Assembly: GCA_023430725.1 (NCBI GenBank)
Contig: JAEYZD010000189.1
Coordinates: forward strand, 1 to 13,693
Length of the DNA: 13,693 nt
From: Bacteroidota bacterium
Lineage (GTDB): Bacteria > Bacteroidota > Bacteroidia > Bacteroidales > VadinHA17
Reading direction: 5' to 3'
Shown here in pieces: positions 1 to 7,426 of this stretch; within the stretch, counting starts at the first letter, position 1; every line of letters starts with the position of its first letter. The translations under genes were made by a program, and so were the position numbers. The notes under the pieces were generated by a model that was not told where the DNA came from, ran no database searches, and was given only the letters and a program-made list of their open reading frames with translations.

Positions 1-135
1 ACATTTGAAATTGATCCGTCAGTTCTGGGGATGAACGGCAACATGCAGCGGACATTTAAAGTCACGACAATTCCTGACGGTAAAACCTACGAGATCCTGT
101 TTGACGGAAACCCCGTCACCAGGGCGCTGGATTGA
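1..135 (+). CDS. C-terminal end of an unidentified protein (5' truncated by window edge)
   Basis: Frame 1 is open from the first base to a TGA at 133-135, giving the last 44 residues of a protein (begins TFEIDPSVLG, ends NPVTRALD). The tail alternates polar and hydrophobic residues in a way that suggests beta strands (for example RTFKVTTI and KTYEILFDG), and has no membrane segment. It is too short to assign to a family. It converges on infB with only 5 bp between the two stop codons, and I see no terminator hairpin between them. That this is a real gene end is inferred from the open frame, codon use like the neighbours and the tight convergent spacing; function is unknown. Confidence 0.55.
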   Translation, partial: TFEIDPSVLGMNGNMQRTFKVTTIPDGKTYEILFDGNPVTRALD

Positions 136-140
136 TATTC

Positions 141-3059
141 CTACAGCGTTTTCTTTACCTGTACAGTCTGGTAGCCTTCGACCACGTCACCGACCTTGAT
201 GTCATTGAAGTTGTCGATGTTTAGTCCGCACTCGTAGCCTGAGGTAACCTCGCGAACGTCATCCTTGAACCTCTTGAGTGAGCCCAGGTCACCGGTGTAG
301 ATCACGATACCGTCACGGATCACCCTCACTTTCGTGTTACGGGTTATCTTTCCGTCACGCACGAAGCAGCCGGCAACAGTACCCACCTTTCCGATCTTGA
401 AGACCTCGCGCACCTCCACGGTGGCCACGATCTCTTCCTTGATCTCCGGCGAGAGCATTCCTTCCATTGCTGCCCGTATCTCCTCTATTGCATCGTAGAT
501 GATCGAGTAGAGGCGGATGTCAATACCTTCCTTTTCCGCAATTTTCCTTGCGCTGAGCGAAGGCCTCACCTGGAAGCCGACGACAACCGCATTGGATGCT
601 GCAGCAAGCAGGATATCCGATTCTGATATCTGGCCAACGGCCTTATGAATGATGTTAACCTGTATCTCTTCAGTTGACAGCTTGATGAGTGAATCGCTGA
701 GTGCTTCCACCGAGCCGTCAACGTCACCCTTGACAATGATATTGAGCTCCTGGAAGTTGCCGATAGCAATACGGCGCCCGATCTCGTCGAGGGTGATGTG
801 CTTCTGGGTGCGCAGACCCTGTTCGCGCTGCAACTGTGCCCTCTTGGTGGCTATGTCCTTTGCCTCCTTGTCAGACTCCATCACATTGAACTTGTCACCT
901 GCCTGAGGCGCTCCGTTAAGACCGAGTATCAGCACAGGCATTGAAGGCCCGGCCTCATCTATCTTCTGGTTGCGTTCATTGTACATTGCCTTGACGTGAC
1001 CGAAGCAACTGCCTGCAATCACAACATCACCTACACTGAGCGTCCCCGCCTTGACAAGTACTGTTGCCACGAAGCCGCGGCCCTTGTCAAGCGATGACTC
1101 CAGCACTGCACCAACAGCCAGCTTGTCAGGATTGGCTTTCAGCTCGAGCAATTCTGCCTGGAGCAGAATCTTCTCGAGAAGTACATCTATATTAAGTCCG
1201 CTCTTGGCGGAGATCTCCTGCGACTGGTATTTGCCGCCCCACTCCTCAACCAGGAAGTTCATGGCAGCAAGCTCCTCACGGATCTTGTCAGCGTTGGCTG
1301 TGGGTTTGTCTATCTTGTTGATTGCAAATATGATGGGTACTCCGGCAGCATGCGCGTGGTTTATTGCCTCGCGGGTTTGAGGCATCACCCCGTCATCAGC
1401 TGCAACAACGATAATGACGATGTCAGTAATCTGTGCACCGCGGGCACGCATGGCCGTAAAGGCTTCGTGACCCGGGGTGTCGAGGAAGGTAATGATCTTG
1501 CCGTCTTCAAGGTTGACACTGTAGGCGCCTATGTGCTGAGTTATGCCACCTGCCTCGCCGGCAACCACGTTTGCGTTGCGGATATAGTCAAGCAGTTTTG
1601 TCTTTCCGTGGTCAACATGTCCCATGACAGTAACAATCGGCGGACGGGGCTGGAGATTTGTCTGATCATCTTCCTCCTCCTTGACTGCTTCCTGCAGCTC
1701 GGCGCTGACAAACTCGACTGAAAAGCCGAACTCCTCGGCCAGCATGGCCATTGTCTCGGCATCAAGACGCTGGTTGATCGAAACTATCAGTCCAAGGCTC
1801 ATGCATGTGGAGATGATCTCCACCACAGGAACGTCCATCATCGTGGCCAGCTCATTGACTGACACGAATTCAGTTACCTTGAGAACACTCTTTTCGAGTT
1901 CCTTCTTCTCAGTCTCGTCCCTCATCCTCTGGCTGATGGCATCGCGCTTGTCACGACGGTACCTGGCCACCTTGGATTTACTCTTGCTCATCAGGAGGTT
2001 TACATCCCTGATGTTCTTTGATACGTCTTCCTTGTCAACTTCGGGCCTGAGGGCACGGAACGACTTCTTCCTGTCGCCGCCGCGGTGATCCTTCGGCTGA
2101 GGTTTTTTATCCTTTTTGCTGTCAGGAGCAGGTGCCGGAGGTGCGTCCAGGGCTACCTTCTCGCGTGGCTTGGGTTTAATCCTCTCCCTCTTCTTGTCAT
2201 GACGCTGGCGGGCGTCTGCAGACTGATCCCTGCTCTTCTTCACCTCAGGCACAAGAACAATCTTGTCAACAATCTTCGGGCCTGCAAGTCTCTCGTATCC
2301 GGGGCGGAAGATCTCAGTCTCCTTCGGTTCCGGAGCCGAAGCGGGAGCAGGAGCAACTTCTGGCTCCGCAGCCGGTGGTGCTGTTACTGCCTCAGGTTCT
2401 GCAACAGGTGCAGGTTCAGGCTTTTTCTCAGCAACGACAGGCTCCGGTTCCGGTTGCCTGGGTGCTGCCTTTTTGGAACTCTTCTCCGGCCTGGCAAACT
2501 TGTCAAGATCTACCTTGCCAACCACCTTGGGCTGCCTTGGGCCGCCTGGTGTTTCGGGTTCAGCAGGTGTGACTGCGGCAACAGTTTCAACTACCGGTTC
2601 TGCATGAGCAGCAGGTTTCTGAACCGGAGCCTCGGGCTCCTTCTGAACCGGTTTGGCCGGCGGCGTGAGATCAACCTTGCCAACGGTCCTGATCTCGGGC
2701 TTTCTTATCTCGGTGCGAAGATCAATATGCTTCTTCACTCCTGAGATGTCGGTCACAAGGAAATCCTCATCGGGTTCACCGCTGTCACCCTCCTTGCCTG
2801 TCTCCATATCTTCGATGGAAAGGGACTTCTTGGGGGTGATTTTTTCCTTAAGCGCCAGCTTCTCAGCATCTTTCTTTACGTTAAGATCGCTGCTGTATTC
2901 CTTGACTATCAGAACGTAAGCCTCTGGCGGAATCTTGCAGTTGGGATCATGGGAGATCTCAAATCCCTTCTTGTGAAGGAATTCAACGATCGTCTGGATC
3001 CCGACATTGAATTCGCGGGCTGCCTTGCTTAAACGTATGGCTTTCTTGTCTTCAGTCAT
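141..3059 (-). CDS. infB: Translation initiation factor IF-2
   Basis: Cytoplasmic GTPase that places initiator fMet-tRNA on the 30S subunit and promotes 50S joining. The 972-residue protein starts at an ATG (3057-3059) and opens with an IF2N domain (about 6-55). A long low-complexity Pro/Glu/Ala/Lys linker (about 120-330) and a Lys/Arg-rich stretch follow, then a second IF2N-like domain (about 395-452). The G domain shows G1 GHVDHGKT (480-487), GGITQHIGA (504-512), DTPGH (527-531), NKID (581-584) and SAKSG (617-621). The beta-barrel domain II, domain III (about 760-865) and the C-terminal fMet-tRNA-binding domain IV (about 870-965) complete it, so the protein is full length. It is the last gene of rimP-nusA-infB, 57 bp after the nusA stop. 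One oddity is Lys488 immediately after the G1 motif, where Ser or Thr is usual. The linker length is typical for Bacteroidota. Confidence 0.97.
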   Translation of the reverse strand: MTEDKKAIRLSKAAREFNVGIQTIVEFLHKKGFEISHDPNCKIPPEAYVLIVKEYSSDLNVKKDAEKLALKEKITPKKSLSIEDMETGKEGDSGEPDEDFLVTDISGVKKHIDLRTEIRKPEIRTVGKVDLTPPAKPVQKEPEAPVQKPAAHAEPVVETVAAVTPAEPETPGGPRQPKVVGKVDLDKFARPEKSSKKAAPRQPEPEPVVAEKKPEPAPVAEPEAVTAPPAAEPEVAPAPASAPEPKETEIFRPGYERLAGPKIVDKIVLVPEVKKSRDQSADARQRHDKKRERIKPKPREKVALDAPPAPAPDSKKDKKPQPKDHRGGDRKKSFRALRPEVDKEDVSKNIRDVNLLMSKSKSKVARYRRDKRDAISQRMRDETEKKELEKSVLKVTEFVSVNELATMMDVPVVEIISTCMSLGLIVSINQRLDAETMAMLAEEFGFSVEFVSAELQEAVKEEEDDQTNLQPRPPIVTVMGHVDHGKTKLLDYIRNANVVAGEAGGITQHIGAYSVNLEDGKIITFLDTPGHEAFTAMRARGAQITDIVIIVVAADDGVMPQTREAINHAHAAGVPIIFAINKIDKPTANADKIREELAAMNFLVEEWGGKYQSQEISAKSGLNIDVLLEKILLQAELLELKANPDKLAVGAVLESSLDKGRGFVATVLVKAGTLSVGDVVIAGSCFGHVKAMYNERNQKIDEAGPSMPVLILGLNGAPQAGDKFNVMESDKEAKDIATKRAQLQREQGLRTQKHITLDEIGRRIAIGNFQELNIIVKGDVDGSVEALSDSLIKLSTEEIQVNIIHKAVGQISESDILLAAASNAVVVGFQVRPSLSARKIAEKEGIDIRLYSIIYDAIEEIRAAMEGMLSPEIKEEIVATVEVREVFKIGKVGTVAGCFVRDGKITRNTKVRVIRDGIVIYTGDLGSLKRFKDDVREVTSGYECGLNIDNFNDIKVGDVVEGYQTVQVKKTL

Positions 3060-3116
3060 ATATCCCTTTATGATACCTCTTAATAAGTTTTATATTGCTG
3101 CCTGCCGGGAAGCATG

Positions 3117-4361
3117 TTATTCCTTTTCAAATTCCGATCTGAGGACATTGACAACTTCCTTGATTGTCTCTTCCTCCAGGTCTGTTCTCTTGACCAGGTC
3201 ATGGACTGTGAGTCTCAGTACGCTTCGTGCCGTGTCACAGCCAATTGCTTTAAGTTCGTCTATTATCCAGCCTTCAATCTCATCTGCAAACTCGTCAAGG
3301 CTGACATCCTCCTCATCTTCGTTGTCCGGTTCGCGGTACACCTCGATGTCATAGCCGGTGAGCTGACCGGCCAGCTTGATGTTCAGGCCGCCCTTGCCAA
3401 TGGCCAGTGACACTTCGCTCGGCTTGAGATAGATCTCAGCCTTTTTATCAGACTCAATGAGCTTGATTGATGAGATCTTGGCCGGGTTCAGAGCCCTTGA
3501 GATAAAGAGCTGTATGTTCGATGTGTAATTAATAACGTCGATGTTTTCGTTTCGCAGTTCGCGAACGATGCCGTGAATCCTCGAACCCTTCATCCCCACG
3601 CATGCTCCCACCGGGTCAATGCGTTCGTCATAGGATTCAACTGCAACCTTCGCTCTTTCACCAGGTACCCTTACAATCTTCCTGATAGTTATGAGACCGT
3701 CAAAGATCTCAGGCACCTCGAGCTCGAAGAGCCTCTCGAGGAAGACAGGTGATGTACGGCTGAGAATTATGTTGGGAGTGTTGTTCTTCATCTCCACCCT
3801 GATAACTACCGCCCGGATTGTATCGCCCTTGCGGAAATGGTCCGAAGGTATCTGCTCTGGCTTCGGAAGAATGAGTTCATTGCCGTCATCGTCAAGAACG
3901 AGGGTCTCGCGCTTCCATACCTGGTAAACCTCTCCCGTGACGATGTCACCGATACGGTCCTTGTATTTTATGTAGATGTTGTTCTTCTCAAGATCGAGGA
4001 TCCGGGCCACCAGGTTCTGTCTCAGGGCCAGTATCGCCCTTCTGCCGAAGTCAAGGAATTTGACCTCGTCGGAGACCTCTTCGCCTACCTCGTAATCCTC
4101 GTCAATCTTGTGGGCTTCGGAAAGCGGTATCTGGGTGATGGGATCGGTGAGCTGATCATCCTCAACCACTTCGCGGTTACGCCATATCTCAAAGTCACCC
4201 TTGTCAATGTTGACGATGATGTCAAAGTTGTCTGCTGACCCGTATTTCTTTGCAAGCATGCCCCTGAAAACATCCTCGAGCACACTCATCATAGTGGGCC
4301 TGTCAATATTCTTAAGCTCCTTGAACTCCGAAAAAGTATCTATAAGATTAACATTTTCCAT
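3117..4361 (-). CDS. nusA: Transcription termination/antitermination factor NusA
   Basis: RNA-polymerase-associated factor controlling pausing, termination and antitermination. The 414 residues comprise the N-terminal RNAP-binding domain (about 1-125), the S1 domain (about 135-200, starting GDIVTGEVYQ and ending at ILSRTSP), KH1 (about 230-300, with DPVGACVGMKGSRI at 249-262) and KH2 (about 300-345, with SLAIGKGGLNIKLA at 318-331). After an acidic linker (346-358) there is a short helical C-terminal segment (about 360-413) instead of the paired acidic repeats of E. coli NusA; this shorter form is usual outside the Proteobacteria. It starts at the ATG at 4359-4361, 17 bp downstream of the rimP stop and with no clear Shine-Dalgarno, so it is cotranscribed with rimP and infB. 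Confidence 0.97.
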   Translation of the reverse strand: MENVNLIDTFSEFKELKNIDRPTMMSVLEDVFRGMLAKKYGSADNFDIIVNIDKGDFEIWRNREVVEDDQLTDPITQIPLSEAHKIDEDYEVGEEVSDEVKFLDFGRRAILALRQNLVARILDLEKNNIYIKYKDRIGDIVTGEVYQVWKRETLVLDDDGNELILPKPEQIPSDHFRKGDTIRAVVIRVEMKNNTPNIILSRTSPVFLERLFELEVPEIFDGLITIRKIVRVPGERAKVAVESYDERIDPVGACVGMKGSRIHGIVRELRNENIDVINYTSNIQLFISRALNPAKISSIKLIESDKKAEIYLKPSEVSLAIGKGGLNIKLAGQLTGYDIEVYREPDNEDEEDVSLDEFADEIEGWIIDELKAIGCDTARSVLRLTVHDLVKRTDLEEETIKEVVNVLRSEFEKE

Positions 4362-4378
4362 TGCTGTAATCTATACTT

Positions 4379-4828
4379 TTATTTGAATGATATAATTACT
4401 TTTACTGACTTAACATCCTCATAATTAAATGATCTGACAACCGTGACCTTCTCTTTTTTCTGTTTTGTCTCGGTCTGCAGGTCAAATCCTCCGGCTGTAA
4501 CATTTATCATGACACCCTTCAGCCTTTCTCCCTCACCGGTGGTGACATCCACCATCCTGCCTTCATTCTTAAAGAACTGTTCCGGCACCAGCAGGGGCAT
4601 GTCCAGTCCGGGTGATGAGACATTCATCTCGTAATCACCCAGCTCCTCTCCAAGGTCGTTGCTTATCTGTTTGCTGAGCATTACGCAGTCCTCAATCTTC
4701 AGACCTTCAGGCCTGTCAATGAGGACGGTGATACGTCCGGTGCTGCTAAGCCTGACATCCACGAGGAAGATGCCGGTGCCGCTTATAAAGCCCGTCACGA
4801 GTCTCCTGATATGGTCCTTTGTAATCAC
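4379..4828 (-). CDS. rimP: Ribosome maturation factor RimP
   Basis: Needed for 30S subunit maturation; first gene of rimP-nusA-infB, the usual position. The sequence shows the N-terminal alpha/beta domain (GIFLVDVRLSSTGRITVLID), the conserved YEMNVSSPGLDMPL motif and a C-terminal SH3-like barrel ending in KVIISFK. The start is ambiguous because there is no ATG near the 5' end. I chose the GTG at 4826-4828 (149 aa, beginning VITKDHIRRLV) because it aligns with the usual RimP N-terminus and length of about 150 residues. The frame stays open upstream to a TTG at 4874-4876, which would add 16 residues (AQGTKVPYFVIKNQT and so on) unlike RimP and would put the leader hairpin at 4852-4869 inside the coding region. 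That TTG does lie at a normal distance from the promoter, so it is not excluded. Confidence 0.92.
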   Translation of the reverse strand: MITKDHIRRLVTGFISGTGIFLVDVRLSSTGRITVLIDRPEGLKIEDCVMLSKQISNDLGEELGDYEMNVSSPGLDMPLLVPEQFFKNEGRMVDVTTGEGERLKGVMINVTAGGFDLQTETKQKKEKVTVVRSFNYEDVKSVKVIISFK

Positions 4829-4851
4829 AGTCTGATTTTTGATAACAAAAT

Positions 4852-4869
4852 AGGGGACTTTTGTCCCCT
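4852..4869 (-). promoter_or_regulatory. Hairpin in the rimP-nusA-infB leader
   Basis: A perfect inverted repeat, AGGGGAC-4 nt-GTCCCCT, lies about 20-40 nt after the predicted transcription start and 23 nt before the chosen GTG start of rimP. On the mRNA it is a 7-bp, GC-rich stem with an AAAA loop followed by AUUUUGUUAUC. It could be a leader attenuator or RNA-stability element, or, if rimP starts at the upstream TTG, simply an in-frame structure near the start codon. The repeat is seen directly; its role is inference. Confidence 0.5.
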
Positions 4870-4896
4870 GAGCCAATCTACCCTGCTATTCGGGTG

Positions 4897-4926
4897 CAAA
4901 GATAATATCATTTTTTCAATAAACAA
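4897..4926 (-). promoter_or_regulatory. Promoter of rimP-nusA-infB
   Basis: On the minus strand, TTG (4924-4926), a 19-bp spacer and TATCTTTG (4897-4904) match the Bacteroidota primary-sigma consensus (TTTG, 19-21 bp, TAnnTTTG). Transcription would begin near 4890, giving about a 60-nt leader to the GTG start of rimP. No other gene lies between it and rimP. Confidence 0.75.
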
Positions 4927-4975
4927 TGAACGTATTGCCTGAAAATTGAAGAGAGTGCTCTAAATGAAGCCTTTC

Positions 4976-5008
4976 TTGTCCTGATTTGGAAACATTTGAA
5001 TAAATTTG
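4976..5008 (+). promoter_or_regulatory. Promoter of the HD-hydrolase/lpxD cluster
   Basis: TAAATTTG at 5001-5008 is a full match to the Bacteroidota -7 element TAnnTTTG. A weaker -33 candidate, TTG, lies at 4976-4978 with a 22-bp spacer. Predicted transcription start is near 5015. It is divergent from the rimP promoter, with the two -33 elements about 50 bp apart. Confidence 0.6.
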
Positions 5009-5029
5009 CGAAGACAAAACCGGTACTGT

Positions 5030-6262
5030 TTGACTAACAGGAGAAAGATTATCAATGACCCGGTGTACGGGTTCATCAGTCTGCCAAATGATCTGATATA
5101 TGATCTGGTGGGGCATCCCTGGTTTCAGCGGCTTCGCAATATAAGGCAGCTGGGGCTGTCAAGCCTGGTCTATCCGGGTGCGGTGCACAGCCGTTTTCAG
5201 CACAGTCTTGGGGCGATGTACCTGACCGGGCAGGCGGTTCATACCCTCAGGAGCAAGGGGATCGGGATCTCTGAAGCTGAAGAGGAGGCTGTTCTGGTGG
5301 CCATCCTGCTGCATGACATCGGGCACGGACCTTTTTCCCATGCACTGGAGCACTCCCTCATTGAAGACACACCCCACGAGGTCATGTCGGTGCTGATAAT
5401 GGAAGAACTGAACAGTCTGATGAGCGGCAGGCTCACAGACGCAATTGCGATCTTTCGCGGTGAGTATCCGAGGCAGTTCTTTCATGACCTGGTCACAGGG
5501 CAGATGGATATGGACAGGATGGACTACCTCAGACGCGACAGCTTTTTCACAGGCGTCATCGAGGGATCAGTCGGGTCAGACCGGATCATCAGGATGCTGA
5601 ATGTGTCGGACGACAGGCTGGTAGTGGACGAAAAGGGGATCTATTCGGTTGAGAAGTTTCTGATAGCCAGGAGAATGATGTACTGGCAGGTATATAACCA
5701 CCGCACGGTGGTATCGGCAGAGAAGCTGCTGACCAGCCTGCTGGTCAGGGCCCGCCTGGTTACGGCGGCGGGCGTGAAGCTCTTTGCCCCGCCGGCCCTC
5801 GCCTGGTTCCTTGCACCACGCCACAATATGGCGGCAACGGAGGAACGTACCGCACTTGTCGGGCACTTTACGGCGCTCGACGAGAGTGATATCCTCTCAG
5901 CCACCAAGGTATGGATGAGCTGCGGCGACAGGGTGCTTGAGGACCTCTGCAGGCGGTTCGTCAACAGGGATCTGCTGGGAATCGAGCTGCAACGCGCACC
6001 TTTTGACGCTGAAAAGGTTGCGGAAACGGGCCGCAGGGCGAAAGCTCTCCTCGGACTGAAGGATGATGAGGTGATCTTCTATGTCAACACTGGCGACGTA
6101 TATAACCAGACCTATGCACCCGGCACCCCCGAGGTACGCATACTGCTGAAAAACGGAACCACGCGGGATATCACTGCCGTGTCTGACCTCTTCGACAAGG
6201 AGGCTCTGTCAGAAAAGGTTACAAAATACTACCTCTGCTACCCGAAGGAGATTGTGAAATAA
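5030..6262 (+). CDS. HD-domain metal-dependent phosphohydrolase (dGTPase-like, COG1078 type)
   Basis: Cytoplasmic HD-superfamily phosphohydrolase related to dNTP triphosphohydrolases; the actual substrate is not known from sequence. Counting from the TTG at 5030 (410 aa), the expected metal ligands are His58 (SRFQHSLG), His95-Asp96 (LLHDIGHGPFSH) and Asp160 in the QMDMDRMDYLRRDS motif, with further conserved histidines at 99 and 104. All key residues are present, so the enzyme should be active. The frame is also open from a TTG at 5006, but that codon overlaps the -7 promoter element and the predicted transcription start. Homologues begin close to RKIINDPVYGF, so 5030 is preferred. The gene ends 15 bp before lpxD and probably shares its transcript; an HD gene of this type directly before lpxD is a recurrent Bacteroidota arrangement. 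Confidence 0.88.
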   Translation: MTNRRKIINDPVYGFISLPNDLIYDLVGHPWFQRLRNIRQLGLSSLVYPGAVHSRFQHSLGAMYLTGQAVHTLRSKGIGISEAEEEAVLVAILLHDIGHGPFSHALEHSLIEDTPHEVMSVLIMEELNSLMSGRLTDAIAIFRGEYPRQFFHDLVTGQMDMDRMDYLRRDSFFTGVIEGSVGSDRIIRMLNVSDDRLVVDEKGIYSVEKFLIARRMMYWQVYNHRTVVSAEKLLTSLLVRARLVTAAGVKLFAPPALAWFLAPRHNMAATEERTALVGHFTALDESDILSATKVWMSCGDRVLEDLCRRFVNRDLLGIELQRAPFDAEKVAETGRRAKALLGLKDDEVIFYVNTGDVYNQTYAPGTPEVRILLKNGTTRDITAVSDLFDKEALSEKVTKYYLCYPKEIVK

Positions 6263-6277
6263 TACAAAAACTGAAAA

Positions 6278-7315
6278 ATGGAATTTACTGCTGCAATGAT
6301 AGCCCGGGTCCTCAATGGCACCGTAGAGGGTGATCCGGAGACGAAACTGAATACAGTCGCCAGGATTGAGGAGGGCCGTCCGGGCGCTCTCTCGTTTCTT
6401 TCAAACCCGAAATATGAACCCTATCTGTACATCACTGCCGCGTCGGCCGTGCTGGTGAAGAACGACTTCACGCCGGTAAAAGAGGTGACTGCCACCCTCA
6501 TCAGGGTTGATGACCCGTACCAGGCACTGGCACGCCTGCTCGCCTTCTATGAGCAGGCACGGCCGGCAAAGAAGGGGATTCACCCCTCCGCGGTAATTGA
6601 CGAAATGGCAAACATCGGGGCTGACGTGTTCATCGGTGCCTGCGCGGTAATCTCCGAAAATGCCGTAATAGGCGACGGCTGCTCCCTTCATCCGCAGGTC
6701 TTCATCGGGGAGAATGTAAAGATCGGGAAAAACTGCACCCTTCATCCGGGGGTCAAGGTTTATCGCGACTGCGTAATAGGGAATGACTGTATACTCCATG
6801 CAGGCGCAGTGATCGGTGCAGACGGCTTCGGCTTTGCCCCGGTCAGTGAGGCCAACTTCATGAAAATACCCCAGATCGGCAATGTTATTATTGAAGACAA
6901 TGTGGAGATTGGCTCAAACACGTGCGTTGACCGTGCAACCATGGGCTCAACAGTGATACGGAAGGGGGTCAAGCTTGACAACCTCATCCAGGTGGGACAT
7001 AACGTCGAAATAGGAGAGAATACGGTAATTGCCGCCCAGTCGGGCCTGGCAGGCTCAACCAAGGTGGGCCGCAACTGCATGTTCGGGGGACAGGTGGGGC
7101 TGGCAGGTCATCTGAGCATTGCCGACGGATGCAAGATAGGGGCTCAGTCAGGGATCATGAGCACGGTGAGCGAGGAGAATTCAATTCTGCTTGGCTACCC
7201 GGCCACCGACAGCAAACAGTTTCTCAAAAGCATTGTTCATATCCGTAAGCTCCCCGAACTGAGCAGCAGGCTGGATGCTCTTGCAAAAACCGTGGAGTCT
7301 TTAAAAAACAGGTAG
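6278..7315 (+). CDS. lpxD: UDP-3-O-(3-hydroxyacyl)glucosamine N-acyltransferase LpxD
   Basis: Third step of lipid A synthesis: transfers a 3-hydroxyacyl chain from ACP to the 2-amino group made free by LpxC. The 345-residue protein has the N-terminal uridine-binding domain (about 1-95, with ALSFLSNPKYEPYL). A left-handed beta helix of hexapeptide repeats follows (about 100-300), then a C-terminal helical segment (about 310-345). The conserved GADGFGFAP (180-188) and the catalytic histidine in IQVGHNVEIG (His241, equivalent to E. coli His239) are present. The ATG at 6278 lies 15 bp after the HD gene. In E. coli lpxD precedes fabZ and lpxA; here lpxC-fabZ and lpxA follow, so the early lipid A enzymes are clustered. 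LpxD and LpxA are both hexapeptide acyltransferases; this one is LpxD by its N-terminal domain and length. Confidence 0.96.
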   Translation: MEFTAAMIARVLNGTVEGDPETKLNTVARIEEGRPGALSFLSNPKYEPYLYITAASAVLVKNDFTPVKEVTATLIRVDDPYQALARLLAFYEQARPAKKGIHPSAVIDEMANIGADVFIGACAVISENAVIGDGCSLHPQVFIGENVKIGKNCTLHPGVKVYRDCVIGNDCILHAGAVIGADGFGFAPVSEANFMKIPQIGNVIIEDNVEIGSNTCVDRATMGSTVIRKGVKLDNLIQVGHNVEIGENTVIAAQSGLAGSTKVGRNCMFGGQVGLAGHLSIADGCKIGAQSGIMSTVSEENSILLGYPATDSKQFLKSIVHIRKLPELSSRLDALAKTVESLKNR

Positions 7316-7397
7316 TTCCGCAAGACGGTCTAAATGAAATGATTTGAACATCACACAGATGTAGCGGTTTTCATTATGACGTTCGGAAAATTTTCTT

Positions 7398-7405
7398 TTT
7401 ATTTG
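7398..7405 (+). promoter_or_regulatory. Weak internal promoter candidate before lpxC-fabZ
   Basis: TTTATTTG differs from TAnnTTTG at one position and sits 22 bp before the lpxC-fabZ ATG, the same distance as the -7 element of the HD gene to its start. No good -33 element is seen. The 111-bp gap after lpxD, unusually large for this cluster, is AT-rich and would suit an internal promoter. Confidence 0.3.
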
Positions 7406-7426
7406 CACGATTAAAACTGATCTGAT

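Noticed and set aside
5006..5029. Upstream TTG start for the HD hydrolase
   Set aside because: The TTG is part of the TAAATTTG promoter element and precedes the predicted transcription start; homologues begin near RKIINDPVYGF.
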